Source: Phormidesmis priestleyi
GTDB lineage: Bacteria; Cyanobacteriota; Cyanobacteriia; Phormidesmidales; Phormidesmidaceae
Direction: 5' to 3'
NCBI GenBank assembly: GCA_003242115.1
Contig: QBMP01000075.1
Location: forward strand, 6,057 to 12,951
DNA: 6,895 nucleotides
The first letter of the stretch is position 1; every line of letters starts with the position of its first letter. The notes below the pieces were generated by a model. It was not told the origin of the DNA and made no database searches. It worked only from the letters and a program-made list of their open reading frames with translations. Positions 1 through 5,641 of the stretch are shown here, piece by piece. The position numbers were made by a program, and so were the translations under genes.

Positions 1-594
1 GTCCCTTTCTCGCCCTTGGGATGGCCATAGGCGTAGCGCCCCTCAATTTCCATCGTGGCCGATTTTAGCCCCGCCTCATCACCTTCCGATTTTTCCAGCA
101 GATTAAAGCGATAGCCATTTTGCTCACTCCAGCGGCTGTACATACGCAATAGCATTTCGGCCCAATCTTGAGCATCGGTACCGCCCGCCCCAGCATTTAT
201 GGTCAGCACCGCCCCCTCTTTGTCATAGGGGCCAGAAAGCAACTGCTGCAACTCCCATTGATCCAGCTCACGGCTTAGCCGAGTGACGCTCGTTTCTGCT
301 TCCAACAGCAGCGCCTCGTCTTGCTCTAGCTCCAGTAGCTCTAAAATCGCCCCAGCATCTCCTAAGCTGGTGATCCAGCCCTGTAGCTGAGCGAGATTGG
401 ATTTGTAATCGTTTAATTCTTGAAGCTGCTTTTGAGCATTTTCTTGGTCATCCCAAAAGTCAGGCTGCGCCGAGAGCTGCTCTAGGTCGCTAATTTTGGC
501 ATTAAGCGCAGGTAAGTCAAAGATACTCCTGAGCTTTGCTCAGGCGATCAGAAAGCAGCTCAAGTTCGCGCTTGAGAGTGGTGGTATCGAACAT
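1..594 (-). CDS. prfB: Peptide chain release factor 2 (RF2), 5' part, with programmed +1 frameshift
   Basis: RF2 recognises UGA and UAA stop codons in the ribosomal A site and triggers peptide release. The ATG at 594-592 opens a 25-codon zero frame (MFDTTTLKRELELLSDRLSK...) that ends at an in-frame TGA (519-517). A +1 shift skips T519 and continues as LDLPALNAKISDLEQL. The protein then carries the RF family landmarks QPDFWDD, NAGAGGTDAQDWAEML and MEIEGRYAYGHPKGEKGT, the last running into the window edge. About 197 residues are visible, against roughly 365 expected. The SPF anticodon-like tripeptide and the catalytic GGQ motif would therefore lie beyond position 1. No Shine-Dalgarno sequence precedes the ATG. 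The gene follows the Bax1-like gene on the same strand but is separated from it by a terminator-like hairpin and a tandem repeat. It is complete at the 5' end and truncated by the window at the 3' end. The identification is firm. Confidence 0.95.
516..530 (-). promoter_or_regulatory. RF2 autoregulatory +1 ribosomal frameshift site
   Basis: On the minus strand the site reads AGGAG, TAT, CTT, TGA, C. The Shine-Dalgarno-like AGGAG lies at 530-526, three bases (TAT) before the slippery codon CTT (522-520). The stop TGA (519-517) is codon 26 and is followed by C, a weak termination context. This is the classical RF2 arrangement, with the same slippery codon, stop and spacing as Escherichia coli prfB. 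When RF2 is scarce the ribosome pauses at UGA and slips from CUU to UUU, producing full-length RF2. Without the shift the product is a 25-residue peptide. Confidence 0.95.
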
Positions 595-607
595 AGGTTA
601 TTAGAAA

Positions 608-640
608 TCCGCAAATTGTCCGCAAATTGTCCGCAAATTG
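608..640. repeat. 11-bp tandem repeat, three perfect copies
   Basis: The unit TCCGCAAATTG (CAATTTGCGGA on the minus strand) occurs exactly three times in a row. It lies immediately upstream of prfB and directly after the terminator hairpin of the preceding gene, so it falls where the prfB promoter or leader should be. On the minus strand one copy supplies TTGCGG, 16 bp before TAATAA (603-598), which resembles a promoter. That -10 would lie only 3 bp from the ATG and imply a leaderless transcript, so the promoter reading is weak. Confidence 0.85.
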
Positions 641-641
641 A

Positions 642-677
642 AAGGGGGAGGCTGAACGTTCATTCAATCTCCCCCTT
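642..677 (-). terminator. Hairpin terminator after the Bax1-like gene
   Basis: Downstream of the Bax1-like stop codon, the minus strand carries a perfect 9-bp stem, AAGGGGGAG (677-669) with CTCCCCCTT (650-642). The 18-nt loop itself contains the palindrome TGAACGTTCA (653-662). The 3' arm runs into TTTCAATTT, an interrupted U-rich tract. The GC-rich stem and its position between two same-strand genes support an intrinsic terminator that insulates prfB. The imperfect U-tract makes its strength uncertain. Confidence 0.65.
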
Positions 678-679
678 AT

Positions 680-699
680 GTTATCGCCTGTTATCGCCT
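680..699. repeat. 10-bp tandem duplication
   Basis: The unit GTTATCGCCT occurs twice without a gap, between the Bax1-like stop codon and its terminator hairpin. It would be transcribed as 3' UTR. No function is evident. It is one of several unrelated short tandem duplications in the intergenic DNA of this window. Confidence 0.7.
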
Positions 700-719
700 C
701 AATGATTCAGCCTAGCGAT

Positions 720-1448
720 TTAGTCTCGGCCATTCATTGCAATCAGCAAGCGCAGAATAAACACAAACAGGTTGATGTAAGTCAAATACATTGATAGCGC
801 TGCCGGTAGTGCCTGATCGTCCGTGTAGGTACGGGGGAGAACAAAAAAGTCTACTACCGCAGCCCCGACAAAGAGCAACACGCCAATGGCCGAAATCGCA
901 ATTTCAATAAAATTTGGGGCATAGACGCCGAAGAAGCTCAGCGCAAACTGACCGACAATCACCACCAATAGAGCGATCAGGCCAAGCTGAATGGTTTTCG
1001 TTAGCGCAAAACCGTCTTCTTCAGACAAATTAGAGCCAATCGGACGAGCCGCGATAAACGTCAGACCGCAAGCCAAGGCCGCAAAGCCGACGCCTTGAAT
1101 GCCCACGCCGCTGCTCTGCAATGCAACCGACACCAAACCACTGAGGGTATAGCCCGACAGCAGCCCGTAAGTCGCCAACAAAGGCAATGCGGTGGCATTA
1201 TTGCCCTTTATCGCTACGCCGCGCGCGACGAAAAATAGCACCAGTTGGGCAATCATGGCCGCGAAAAAAGTCGGCATGAATAGGTCAGGATTGGTGCGCA
1301 GCACGTTTAGCCCACCAAAGGTTCCGGCTGCCGTTAGCATCAGTCCGCCGCCAACAAAAGGCAGCGCATTGGCGATTACGTTGGGGCCAACTAGCGCCTG
1401 CCCCTGGGCGTCTCGGATGGCTTGACGAAAATTACTGGTATTGCTCAT
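720..1448 (-). CDS. Bax inhibitor-1 (YccA/TMBIM) family membrane protein
   Basis: This predicted integral inner-membrane protein of 242 residues is almost entirely hydrophobic. About seven helices can be outlined: the stretches around ALPFVGGGLMLTAAGTFGGL, FFAAMIAQLVLFFVARGV, ALPLLATYGLLSGYTL, GVGFAALACGLTFIA, IQLGLIALLVVIVGQFAL, IAISAIGVLLFVGAAVVDFFVL and MYLTYINLFVFILRLLIAMNG. The helix count, the charged loop DFFVLPRTYTDD before the last helix, and the C-terminal LYINLF-like helix fit the Bax inhibitor-1 family. Characterised members are pH-sensitive calcium leak channels, but the role in cyanobacteria is not established. An upstream in-frame GTG at 1469 would add seven residues. I prefer the ATG at 1448, because MSNTSNFRQAIRDAQ reads as the usual soluble N-terminus and an AGG lies 12 nt before it. 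The gene diverges from sigF and has its own downstream hairpin, so it is probably monocistronic. Confidence 0.85.
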   Translation of the reverse strand: MSNTSNFRQAIRDAQGQALVGPNVIANALPFVGGGLMLTAAGTFGGLNVLRTNPDLFMPTFFAAMIAQLVLFFVARGVAIKGNNATALPLLATYGLLSGYTLSGLVSVALQSSGVGIQGVGFAALACGLTFIAARPIGSNLSEEDGFALTKTIQLGLIALLVVIVGQFALSFFGVYAPNFIEIAISAIGVLLFVGAAVVDFFVLPRTYTDDQALPAALSMYLTYINLFVFILRLLIAMNGRD

Positions 1449-1509
1449 TTTGGATAAGCCTAAAAACACTACTGAGAAAATGATGACACAGCAGTTGAGG
1501 GAAATGACT

Positions 1510-1539
1510 CATTTAGCTGTAGCTATCTACAGCTAAATG
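1510..1539. promoter_or_regulatory. Perfect 13-bp inverted repeat upstream of the Bax1-like gene
   Basis: CATTTAGCTGTAG (1510-1522) and CTACAGCTAAATG (1527-1539) are exact complements around a 4-base centre, CTAT. The repeat sits 61 bp upstream of the preferred Bax1-like ATG and 470 bp upstream of sigF. It could be a hairpin in the Bax1-like mRNA leader or a protein-binding dyad. It is not an NtcA site, since TGTA and TACA are separated by 6 bases where GTA-N8-TAC is required. No U-tract follows on either strand, so it does not look like a terminator. Confidence 0.6.
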
Positions 1540-2009
1540 CAACTCTGCTCTGCAATTCAAAGTGTAATGAATCTGCTCACGCTTTGCGATGACGGCGCGA
1601 TTACGGATTCCCTCATCATCCGACACAAGAGAAGGCAGACATAAAAAAGAAGCCAAAAACCGCGCAGGTCATCTAAACAAAGTTACAAATTCCCGTAGAA
1701 ATTCGGGCCAAAAAATGGGTGTTTTTTTCCCGAAGAGGGAACTTGTGATGTGCGCACAGGCAAATTGATTGCTACCTGTATTTATTCAGGATATCTACGG
1801 GTTTGAGTGCCTATAAGCACTGACTTAAGCCGCTTTTTTGGACACTAAAAGGCTGTGCCATTTCGATTGCCATGCGTGTATCCGCTTAAGCACGCTAGCA
1901 GCATTTCTAGGGACTACCGTGTTTCAACGATGGTGAGCTAAGAGCCACTTCCAGAGAATGAATTTAATTCACGCAGCACCGCTTCAACGCAATCGTTCTT
2001 GCATTCAAT
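1540..2009. other. Gene-free divergent region and sigF leader, rich in short dyads
   Basis: No gene is supportable across this stretch. It contains several short inverted repeats: CCCG/CGGG (1692-1707), TTCCC/GGGAA (1727-1741), the palindrome TGTGCGCACA (1749-1758), CCTG/CAGG (1775-1790), AGTGC-N6-GCACT (1806-1821, framing TATAAG), and TGAATT-T-AATTCA (1959-1971) ending 38 bp before the sigF ATG. Promoters for sigF, and possibly for the Bax1-like gene, must lie here. I see no clear -35/-10 pair and no recognisable structured RNA family. Confidence 0.6.
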
Positions 2010-2801
2010 ATGGCTTCTTCAAAATCGGCACAACTTCGCTCCCGTGGCATGGAATTACTCATGCAGTATAAGCAGGATCGTTCGGTCAGGCTTCGCAATC
2101 AGTTAGTTAGGCTCAATGCTGGTTTGGTTCGTAAAATTGCTCACCGAGTGAGCCACCAGTGCGCTGAGCCGTATGAGGATCTTGAGCAAATTGGCTACAT
2201 CGGCTTGATCCGCTCAATCGAGCGTTTTGATCCGGGTCAGGGCTGCGCTTTTAGCTCATTTGCGGTGCCTTACATTCGCGGTGAAATGCTGCACTTTTTG
2301 CGCGATCGCGGCACCACTGTTAAGATTCCCCGTCGCTGGCAAGACTTACAAAAAGAAGGTCAAAAACGTCAGGCTGAGCTGATTCGTGAGTTTGGTCGGC
2401 AGCCGACTGATATTGAAATGGCGGAAGCAATTGATGTTTCGGTGCAGGAGTGGCGTCAAGTCAAGCTAGCGAACAAAAATCGGATGCCGCTCAGCCTAGA
2501 TGCGACTGTTTGCCATCAAATTGATTCCAGCATTACGCTAGGCGACACCTTGCCAGACGTTCACTACATGCTGCTGCAAGGCTTAGAAGAAGATCGCCAG
2601 CAGATTCAAAGAGCGATGAACCAGCTTGAAGAAAAAACGCGCTCTGCAATTGAGTTTGTCTTCTTCAAAGGGCTTTCGCGTAAAGAAGTCGCTGAGCGCA
2701 TTGGCGTCAGCCCGATGACAGTGACTCGCCGGATTCAGCGCGGCGTTGAGCAAATGGTGGAGTATTTGCAGCCACCTGCGGGTTTGCAAACTGACCCCTA
2801 A
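2010..2801 (+). CDS. sigF: RNA polymerase group 3 sigma factor SigF
   Basis: This alternative sigma factor of the cyanobacterial SigF (sigma-37) type directs RNA polymerase to a specific promoter set. In Synechocystis, SigF is needed for type IV pilus formation and motility, and it has been tied to cell-surface and secretion phenotypes. The 263 residues include region 2 (about 30-100) with DLEQIGYIGLIRSIERFDP and CAFSSFAVPYIRGEMLHFLRD, and region 3 (about 104-160) with KIPRRWQDL. Residues 163-187 carry a SigF-like linker (LDATVCHQIDSSITLGDTLPD). Region 4 (about 200-253) contains the helix-turn-helix LSRKEVAERIGVSPMTVTRR. There is no region 1.1 typical of primary sigma factors. The ATG at 2010 has no good Shine-Dalgarno sequence, but the N-terminal length matches the family. 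No anti-sigma or anti-anti-sigma gene is adjacent. A long dyad-rich leader precedes the gene and a strong terminator follows it, so it appears to be a monocistronic unit. Confidence 0.93.
   Translation: MASSKSAQLRSRGMELLMQYKQDRSVRLRNQLVRLNAGLVRKIAHRVSHQCAEPYEDLEQIGYIGLIRSIERFDPGQGCAFSSFAVPYIRGEMLHFLRDRGTTVKIPRRWQDLQKEGQKRQAELIREFGRQPTDIEMAEAIDVSVQEWRQVKLANKNRMPLSLDATVCHQIDSSITLGDTLPDVHYMLLQGLEEDRQQIQRAMNQLEEKTRSAIEFVFFKGLSRKEVAERIGVSPMTVTRRIQRGVEQMVEYLQPPAGLQTDP
2302..2309. repeat. HIP1 octamer GCGATCGC inside sigF
   Basis: This is an exact HIP1 palindrome in the region 2 coding sequence (FLRDRG). By my hand count, C-ending codons are about 18 of 57 before the site and about 6 of 43 after it. 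Confidence 0.9.
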
Positions 2802-2809
2802 GCGATCGC
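2802..2809. repeat. HIP1 octamer immediately after the sigF stop
   Basis: An exact GCGATCGC directly abuts the TAA stop codon of sigF (2799-2801), in the 3' untranslated region. Confidence 0.9.
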
Positions 2810-2890
2810 TATCATCTGCGATTTAAGCGTCTGGAAGTTTAAATTTTCACAGCTCAAGTATCCGCAGTTAAAAGCTCCTAAGTGAACAGC

Positions 2891-2929
2891 GTCGGTGTGA
2901 TTAAGGTTTAATCGCATCGACTTTTTTTT
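2891..2929 (+). terminator. Strong intrinsic terminator of sigF
   Basis: A 14-bp stem pairs 2891-2904 (GTCGGTGTGATTAA) with 2908-2921 (TTAATCGCATCGAC) around a GGT loop. Twelve pairs are Watson-Crick, and the two exceptions are G-U wobbles in RNA. Eight consecutive T residues (2922-2929) follow the stem at once. This is a textbook intrinsic terminator 90 bp past the sigF stop codon. The wobble pairs form only in plus-strand RNA, which supports the plus orientation. Confidence 0.9.
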
Positions 2930-3066
2930 GGCTAATTTTTTGAGTTAATGTTTGACCTAACCGACCCGCTAATTGGCCATTGGAGAGAAAGACACGATCC
3001 CTGTGACAGACTAAGCTTTAATGCATATCTGCAAATTGCATCAGCTCAACGCCTCAGGAGATAGTC

Positions 3067-4689
3067 ATGAGCACTGCCGAAGCGACTGTTGTGAGTTACT
3101 CCGATCAAGCCCCCAAAAAAGCCCTCGCAGAAGTCTCTCAGTCGGCTTCAAAAACTGTGACCAAACCTCCTGACGATAAATTTCATCAATTGCAGGCCCA
3201 GTTAGCAAATCGCTGGCGATCAATTGATACGTTTGATTGCAGCCCTCGGCAAATTTTGGTGGTGCCTTCACTGAGTTTGGATCAAGCCGAGCTGATGAAA
3301 ATAGAGGGCGTACATCATTACGAAGAGCGGCTGCTGTTTGCGCTGATTCGGCTACGCAACCCTGAAACTCGGCTAATCTATGTGACTTCTCAGCCGCTGC
3401 ACCCCAGCATTGTGGATTATTACTTAGAGCTGCTGCCAGGAATTCCGAGTTCTCATGCGCGCGATCGCCTTGATCTCTTCTCTACCTACGACTCATCACT
3501 TCGGCCCCTGACTCAAAAGATCTTAGACCGCCCCCGACTAATCCAACGCATCAAGGCCAAAATCAAGCCCGACGAAGCCTACATGACTTGCTACAACTCT
3601 ACGGAGCTAGAACGAGACTTGGCGTTAGCGCTAGAGGTGCCCATGCTGGCCGTCGATCCAAACTTACTGTATTGGGGCACAAAAGGCGGCAGTCGTCAGA
3701 TTTTTGCCGAATGCGACTTGCCGTTGCCCGATGGCAGTCAGCTCACCCATAGCGCGGCTGAATTAGCAGAATTTACAGCAGCTTTGTGGGAGCGCCAGCC
3801 GACGCTTCGGCGCATTGTGATTAAGCTAAATGAAGGGTTTTCAGGTGAAGGCAATGCTTTGTTTTCACTTGAAGGCTTGGCAGCGGTGGCACCCGGCAAG
3901 GCCAGTCACGATCAACGAGTTGCCGCTATTCAGGCTGCTTGGCCAGATCTGCGGTTTCAGTGTCATACCGAAACTTGGGCCTCTTTTGAGAAAAAGATTG
4001 GGGAGTTGGGCGCGATCGCTGAAGCTTTCATTGAAGGCGACCTCAAATATTCTCCCAGCGTCCAAGGCCGCGTTAATCCCAACGGCGAAGTCGAAATTCT
4101 CTCCACCCACGATCAGGTACTCGGTGGCCCCGACGGTCAAATCTTTTTGGGCTGCACCTTTCCGGCTGACGATGCCTACCGGATGGCGCTGCAAGACATG
4201 GGCCGCAAAGTCGGCGAGAACCTAGCGGCCAAAGGCGCATTAGAGCGCTACAGCGTCGATTTTATCGCCGTGCATCAGCCCGAAGTTGCAGATCAGCCTT
4301 GGCAGCTTCATGCGATTGAAATCAACCTCCGCAAAGGCGGCACAACGCATCCTTTTATGGCGCTAAAGCTGCTGACCAACGGTACCTACAGCCTTGAAGA
4401 CGGCAAGTTTTATACCAAAAAAGGTCAAGCAAAATACTACCGAGCCTCTGACAACCTGCAAAAGGATGCCTACAAAGGCTTACTCCCCAATGACCTGATG
4501 GATATCATCATGGGTGAGCAACTGCACTTTAATTCAATTGATGGCGTTGGCGTAGTCTTTCATCTCATGGGCTGCTTGAGCGAGTACGGCAAGCTTGGGC
4601 TCACCTGCATTGGCAATACGCTGTCAGAAGCTGAAGCCATTTATGAACAGGTAGTTGCAACCTTGGACAGGGCTACCGCAGCGGGATGA
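3067..4689 (+). CDS. PGM1-related ATP-grasp peptide (carboxylate-amine) ligase
   Basis: This 540-residue cytoplasmic protein is predicted to use ATP to activate a carboxylate as an acyl-phosphate and join it to an amine, forming a peptide-like bond. A Ser/Ala-rich N-terminus (1-35) precedes a pre-ATP-grasp domain (about 60-170, with QILVVPSLSL and HHYEERLLFALIRLRNP). The ATP-grasp core includes Lys253 in RRIVIKLNEG, the glycine-rich loop EGFSGEGN (256-263), AEAFIEGDLKYSPSVQG, and the metal-binding segment EINLRKGGTTHP (418-429) with Glu418 and Asn420. The C-terminal segment from about 480, with GVVFHLMGCLSEYGKLGLTCIGNT, resembles the domain named after PGM1, the pheganomycin peptide ligase. 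AGGAG at 3056-3060, 6 bp before the ATG, fixes the start. The palindrome TGCAA-A-TTGCA (3030-3040) lies just upstream. The gene has its own intergenic promoter space after the sigF terminator and converges on smpB. The substrate is unknown, and no precursor peptide or partner biosynthetic gene is visible. Confidence 0.82.
   Translation: MSTAEATVVSYSDQAPKKALAEVSQSASKTVTKPPDDKFHQLQAQLANRWRSIDTFDCSPRQILVVPSLSLDQAELMKIEGVHHYEERLLFALIRLRNPETRLIYVTSQPLHPSIVDYYLELLPGIPSSHARDRLDLFSTYDSSLRPLTQKILDRPRLIQRIKAKIKPDEAYMTCYNSTELERDLALALEVPMLAVDPNLLYWGTKGGSRQIFAECDLPLPDGSQLTHSAAELAEFTAALWERQPTLRRIVIKLNEGFSGEGNALFSLEGLAAVAPGKASHDQRVAAIQAAWPDLRFQCHTETWASFEKKIGELGAIAEAFIEGDLKYSPSVQGRVNPNGEVEILSTHDQVLGGPDGQIFLGCTFPADDAYRMALQDMGRKVGENLAAKGALERYSVDFIAVHQPEVADQPWQLHAIEINLRKGGTTHPFMALKLLTNGTYSLEDGKFYTKKGQAKYYRASDNLQKDAYKGLLPNDLMDIIMGEQLHFNSIDGVGVVFHLMGCLSEYGKLGLTCIGNTLSEAEAIYEQVVATLDRATAAG
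3461..3468. repeat. HIP1 octamer in the ATP-grasp ligase gene, first copy
   Basis: This is an exact GCGATCGC in the codons for ARDRL. By hand count, about 11 of the 73 codons upstream end in C, against about 23 of the 45 codons downstream. Confidence 0.9.
4012..4019. repeat. HIP1 octamer in the ATP-grasp ligase gene, second copy
   Basis: This is an exact GCGATCGC encoding the GAIAEAF stretch. By hand count, about 9 of the 48 codons upstream end in C, against about 26 of the 48 downstream. Confidence 0.9.
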
Positions 4690-4693
4690 ATCC

Positions 4694-5185
4694 CTAATCT
4701 TGACCTTGACCTTTGATGACTCTGGCAATTTCGCGAGTGTCTTGCTTTTTCTTCAGGCTTTCGCGCTTATCGTGCAGCTTTTTACCTCGACCCAAGGCAA
4801 TCACAACCTTGACTCGACCGTCTTTAAAGTACATTTTCAAAGGAACTAGGGTCAGCCCTTTTTGCTCCGTTTGACCAATTAACTTACGAATTTCTTGCTT
4901 GTGCAGCAGCAGCTTACGCACGCGACGAGGCTCGTGGTTGTAGGCCGAGATGGTCATACTGTGGGGAGAAATATGCACATTGTGTAGCCAGACCTCTCCG
5001 CGCTTGACATTGGCAAAGCCATCGCGCAGGTTCACTTTGCCCTCGCGGATAGATTTTACCTCAGTGCCAAAGAGAGCAATGCCCGCTTCGTAGGTGTCTA
5101 AAATTTCGTATTGAAAGCGGGCTTGGCGATTATCAGCCGCGATTTTGACGCCGCCGCTGCTGCTAGCTTTACTGGAATTGGCCAT
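4694..5185 (-). CDS. smpB: SsrA-binding protein SmpB (trans-translation)
   Basis: SmpB binds tmRNA (SsrA) and carries it to ribosomes stalled on broken mRNAs, where trans-translation tags the nascent peptide for proteolysis and releases the ribosome. The 163 residues show the full family pattern. IAADNRQARFQYEILDTYEAGIALFGTEVKSIREGKVNLRDGFA is the start of the oligonucleotide-binding barrel. NVHISPHSMTISAYNHEPRRVRKLLLHK and GLTLVPLKMYFKDGRVKVVIALGRGKKLHDKRE follow. The basic tail (KKKQDTREIARVIKG) enters the ribosomal mRNA channel. A TTG at 5209 would add eight residues. The ATG at 5185 is preferred because MANSSKASSS gives a normal flexible N-terminus and family length. The stop codon is 4 bp from the stop of the convergent ATP-grasp ligase gene. 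The YciI-like gene lies 56 bp upstream on the same strand and may be co-transcribed. Confidence 0.95.
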   Translation of the reverse strand: MANSSKASSSGGVKIAADNRQARFQYEILDTYEAGIALFGTEVKSIREGKVNLRDGFANVKRGEVWLHNVHISPHSMTISAYNHEPRRVRKLLLHKQEIRKLIGQTEQKGLTLVPLKMYFKDGRVKVVIALGRGKKLHDKRESLKKKQDTREIARVIKGQGQD

Positions 5186-5213
5186 AGTAAACGTTAAAAA
5201 GCTGGTCAAAAAT

Positions 5214-5219
5214 ATTCTA
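5214..5219 (-). promoter_or_regulatory. Possible -10 element for smpB
   Basis: TAGAAT on the minus strand lies 28 bp upstream of the smpB ATG, close to the TATAAT consensus, and would give a leader of about 20 nt. No matching -35 hexamer is visible 17 bp upstream (GGGTGA), so this is only a candidate. Confidence 0.3.
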
Positions 5220-5241
5220 AAGTCTTACCCTTGCTCTCACC

Positions 5242-5580
5242 CTAACGCATTGCATCCGCCTCGATTAGGCCTGCTGATTGGAGATCTGCTGATTGGGGAT
5301 CTGCGGATTGCAGATTGCTGGTCACTAGGCACCATTCATGCAAATCATAGGCGACGCAATGATTCGCGACTAAGGGATCGGCTTCGACAATTGCTTTGGC
5401 CGCTGCCATTGACTCGGCGGCAAAAATCATCATTCCGCCACCGCGTTCAGCCCAATATCCGCTGTGGGCCTGATGTCCATTTTTTCTCAAACTGTTAACG
5501 TAGGCAACGTGAGCAGAGACAAACTGATCGAATCGAGGCTTATCGACAATGCCGCGTTCAATTTTGACAAACCATGCCAT
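5242..5580 (-). CDS. YciI-like small protein with a repeat-derived C-terminal tail
   Basis: This 112-residue protein has a core (about 1-86) with the YciI fold pattern. It starts MAWFVKIERG, then has DQFVSAHVAYVNSLRKNGHQAHSGYW with the conserved His24. It continues with GGGMMIFAAESMAAAKAIVEADPL and ends AYDLHEW. YciI-like proteins are small ferredoxin-like dimers of uncertain, possibly enzymatic, function, and no specific reaction can be assigned. The start at 5580 is supported by AGGA 7 bp upstream. The family usually ends near residue 90-100. Here the tail after WCLVTSN is LQSADPQSADLQSAGLIEADAMR, encoded by a 15-bp tandem repeat. The tail is probably disordered and not part of the fold. 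The gene may be co-transcribed with smpB downstream, and it is divergent from the 2H-phosphoesterase gene. Confidence 0.82.
   Translation of the reverse strand: MAWFVKIERGIVDKPRFDQFVSAHVAYVNSLRKNGHQAHSGYWAERGGGMMIFAAESMAAAKAIVEADPLVANHCVAYDLHEWCLVTSNLQSADPQSADLQSAGLIEADAMR
5271..5315. repeat. 15-bp tandem repeat in coding sequence (three units)
   Basis: The three consecutive 15-bp units are CTGCTGATTGGAGAT, CTGCTGATTGGGGAT and CTGCGGATTGCAGAT. The first two differ at one position and the third at three or four. The array lies inside the YciI-like gene near its 3' end. Because 15 is a multiple of three, it is read on the minus strand as a five-residue repeat, (L/P)QSAD. Confidence 0.85.
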
Positions 5581-5593
5581 TTCTGAATCCTGC

Positions 5594-5641
5594 CCTGAGT
5601 TTGGCCTTTGGTCTGGCCTTGAATTTGGCCCTGAATTTGGC
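5594..5641. repeat. Degenerate 12-bp tandem repeat (four units)
   Basis: Four contiguous 12-bp units of the type CYTGAATTTGGC occur in the 107-bp divergent gap between the YciI-like and 2H-phosphoesterase genes. The units are CCTGAGTTTGGC, CTTTGGTCTGGC, CTTGAATTTGGC and CCTGAATTTGGC. The last two differ by a single base and the second is the most diverged. Both divergent promoters must lie within or beside this array. It shares no unit sequence with the other tandem repeats in the window. Confidence 0.8.

Noticed and set aside
517..519. prfB as a frameshifted pseudogene
   Set aside because: The TGA sits in an exact RF2 programmed frameshift context, so the interruption is regulatory.
496..705. 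A 69-residue plus-strand frame covering the prfB start region
   Set aside because: It is antisense to the well-supported prfB 5' end and runs through the repeat and terminator. It shows no family resemblance.
1510..1539. NtcA binding site in the 13-bp inverted repeat
   Set aside because: The GTA and TAC half-sites are separated by 6 bases where the NtcA consensus needs 8.
1691..1728. CCCG/CGGG dyad followed by a run of seven T, resembling a terminator
   Set aside because: The T-run starts 14 bases after the short 4-bp stem, and no plus-strand gene lies upstream to be terminated.
1589..1768. A 59-codon plus-strand frame (MTARLRIPSSSDTREG...) in the sigF upstream region
   Set aside because: There is no ribosome-binding site, the composition is Lys/Arg/Ser/Asn-rich and chance-like, no family is recognised, and it overlaps several dyads. 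It is more likely leader DNA.
2952..2979. TTGACC as a -35 box for the ATP-grasp ligase gene
   Set aside because: No credible -10 hexamer lies 15-19 bp downstream.
3830..4225. 131-residue plus and 109-residue minus frames inside the ATP-grasp ligase gene
   Set aside because: These are shadow frames of a continuous, motif-rich coding sequence.
5145..5498. A 117-residue plus-strand frame across smpB and the YciI-like gene
   Set aside because: It is antisense to two recognised genes and reads the 15-bp repeat in a meaningless frame.
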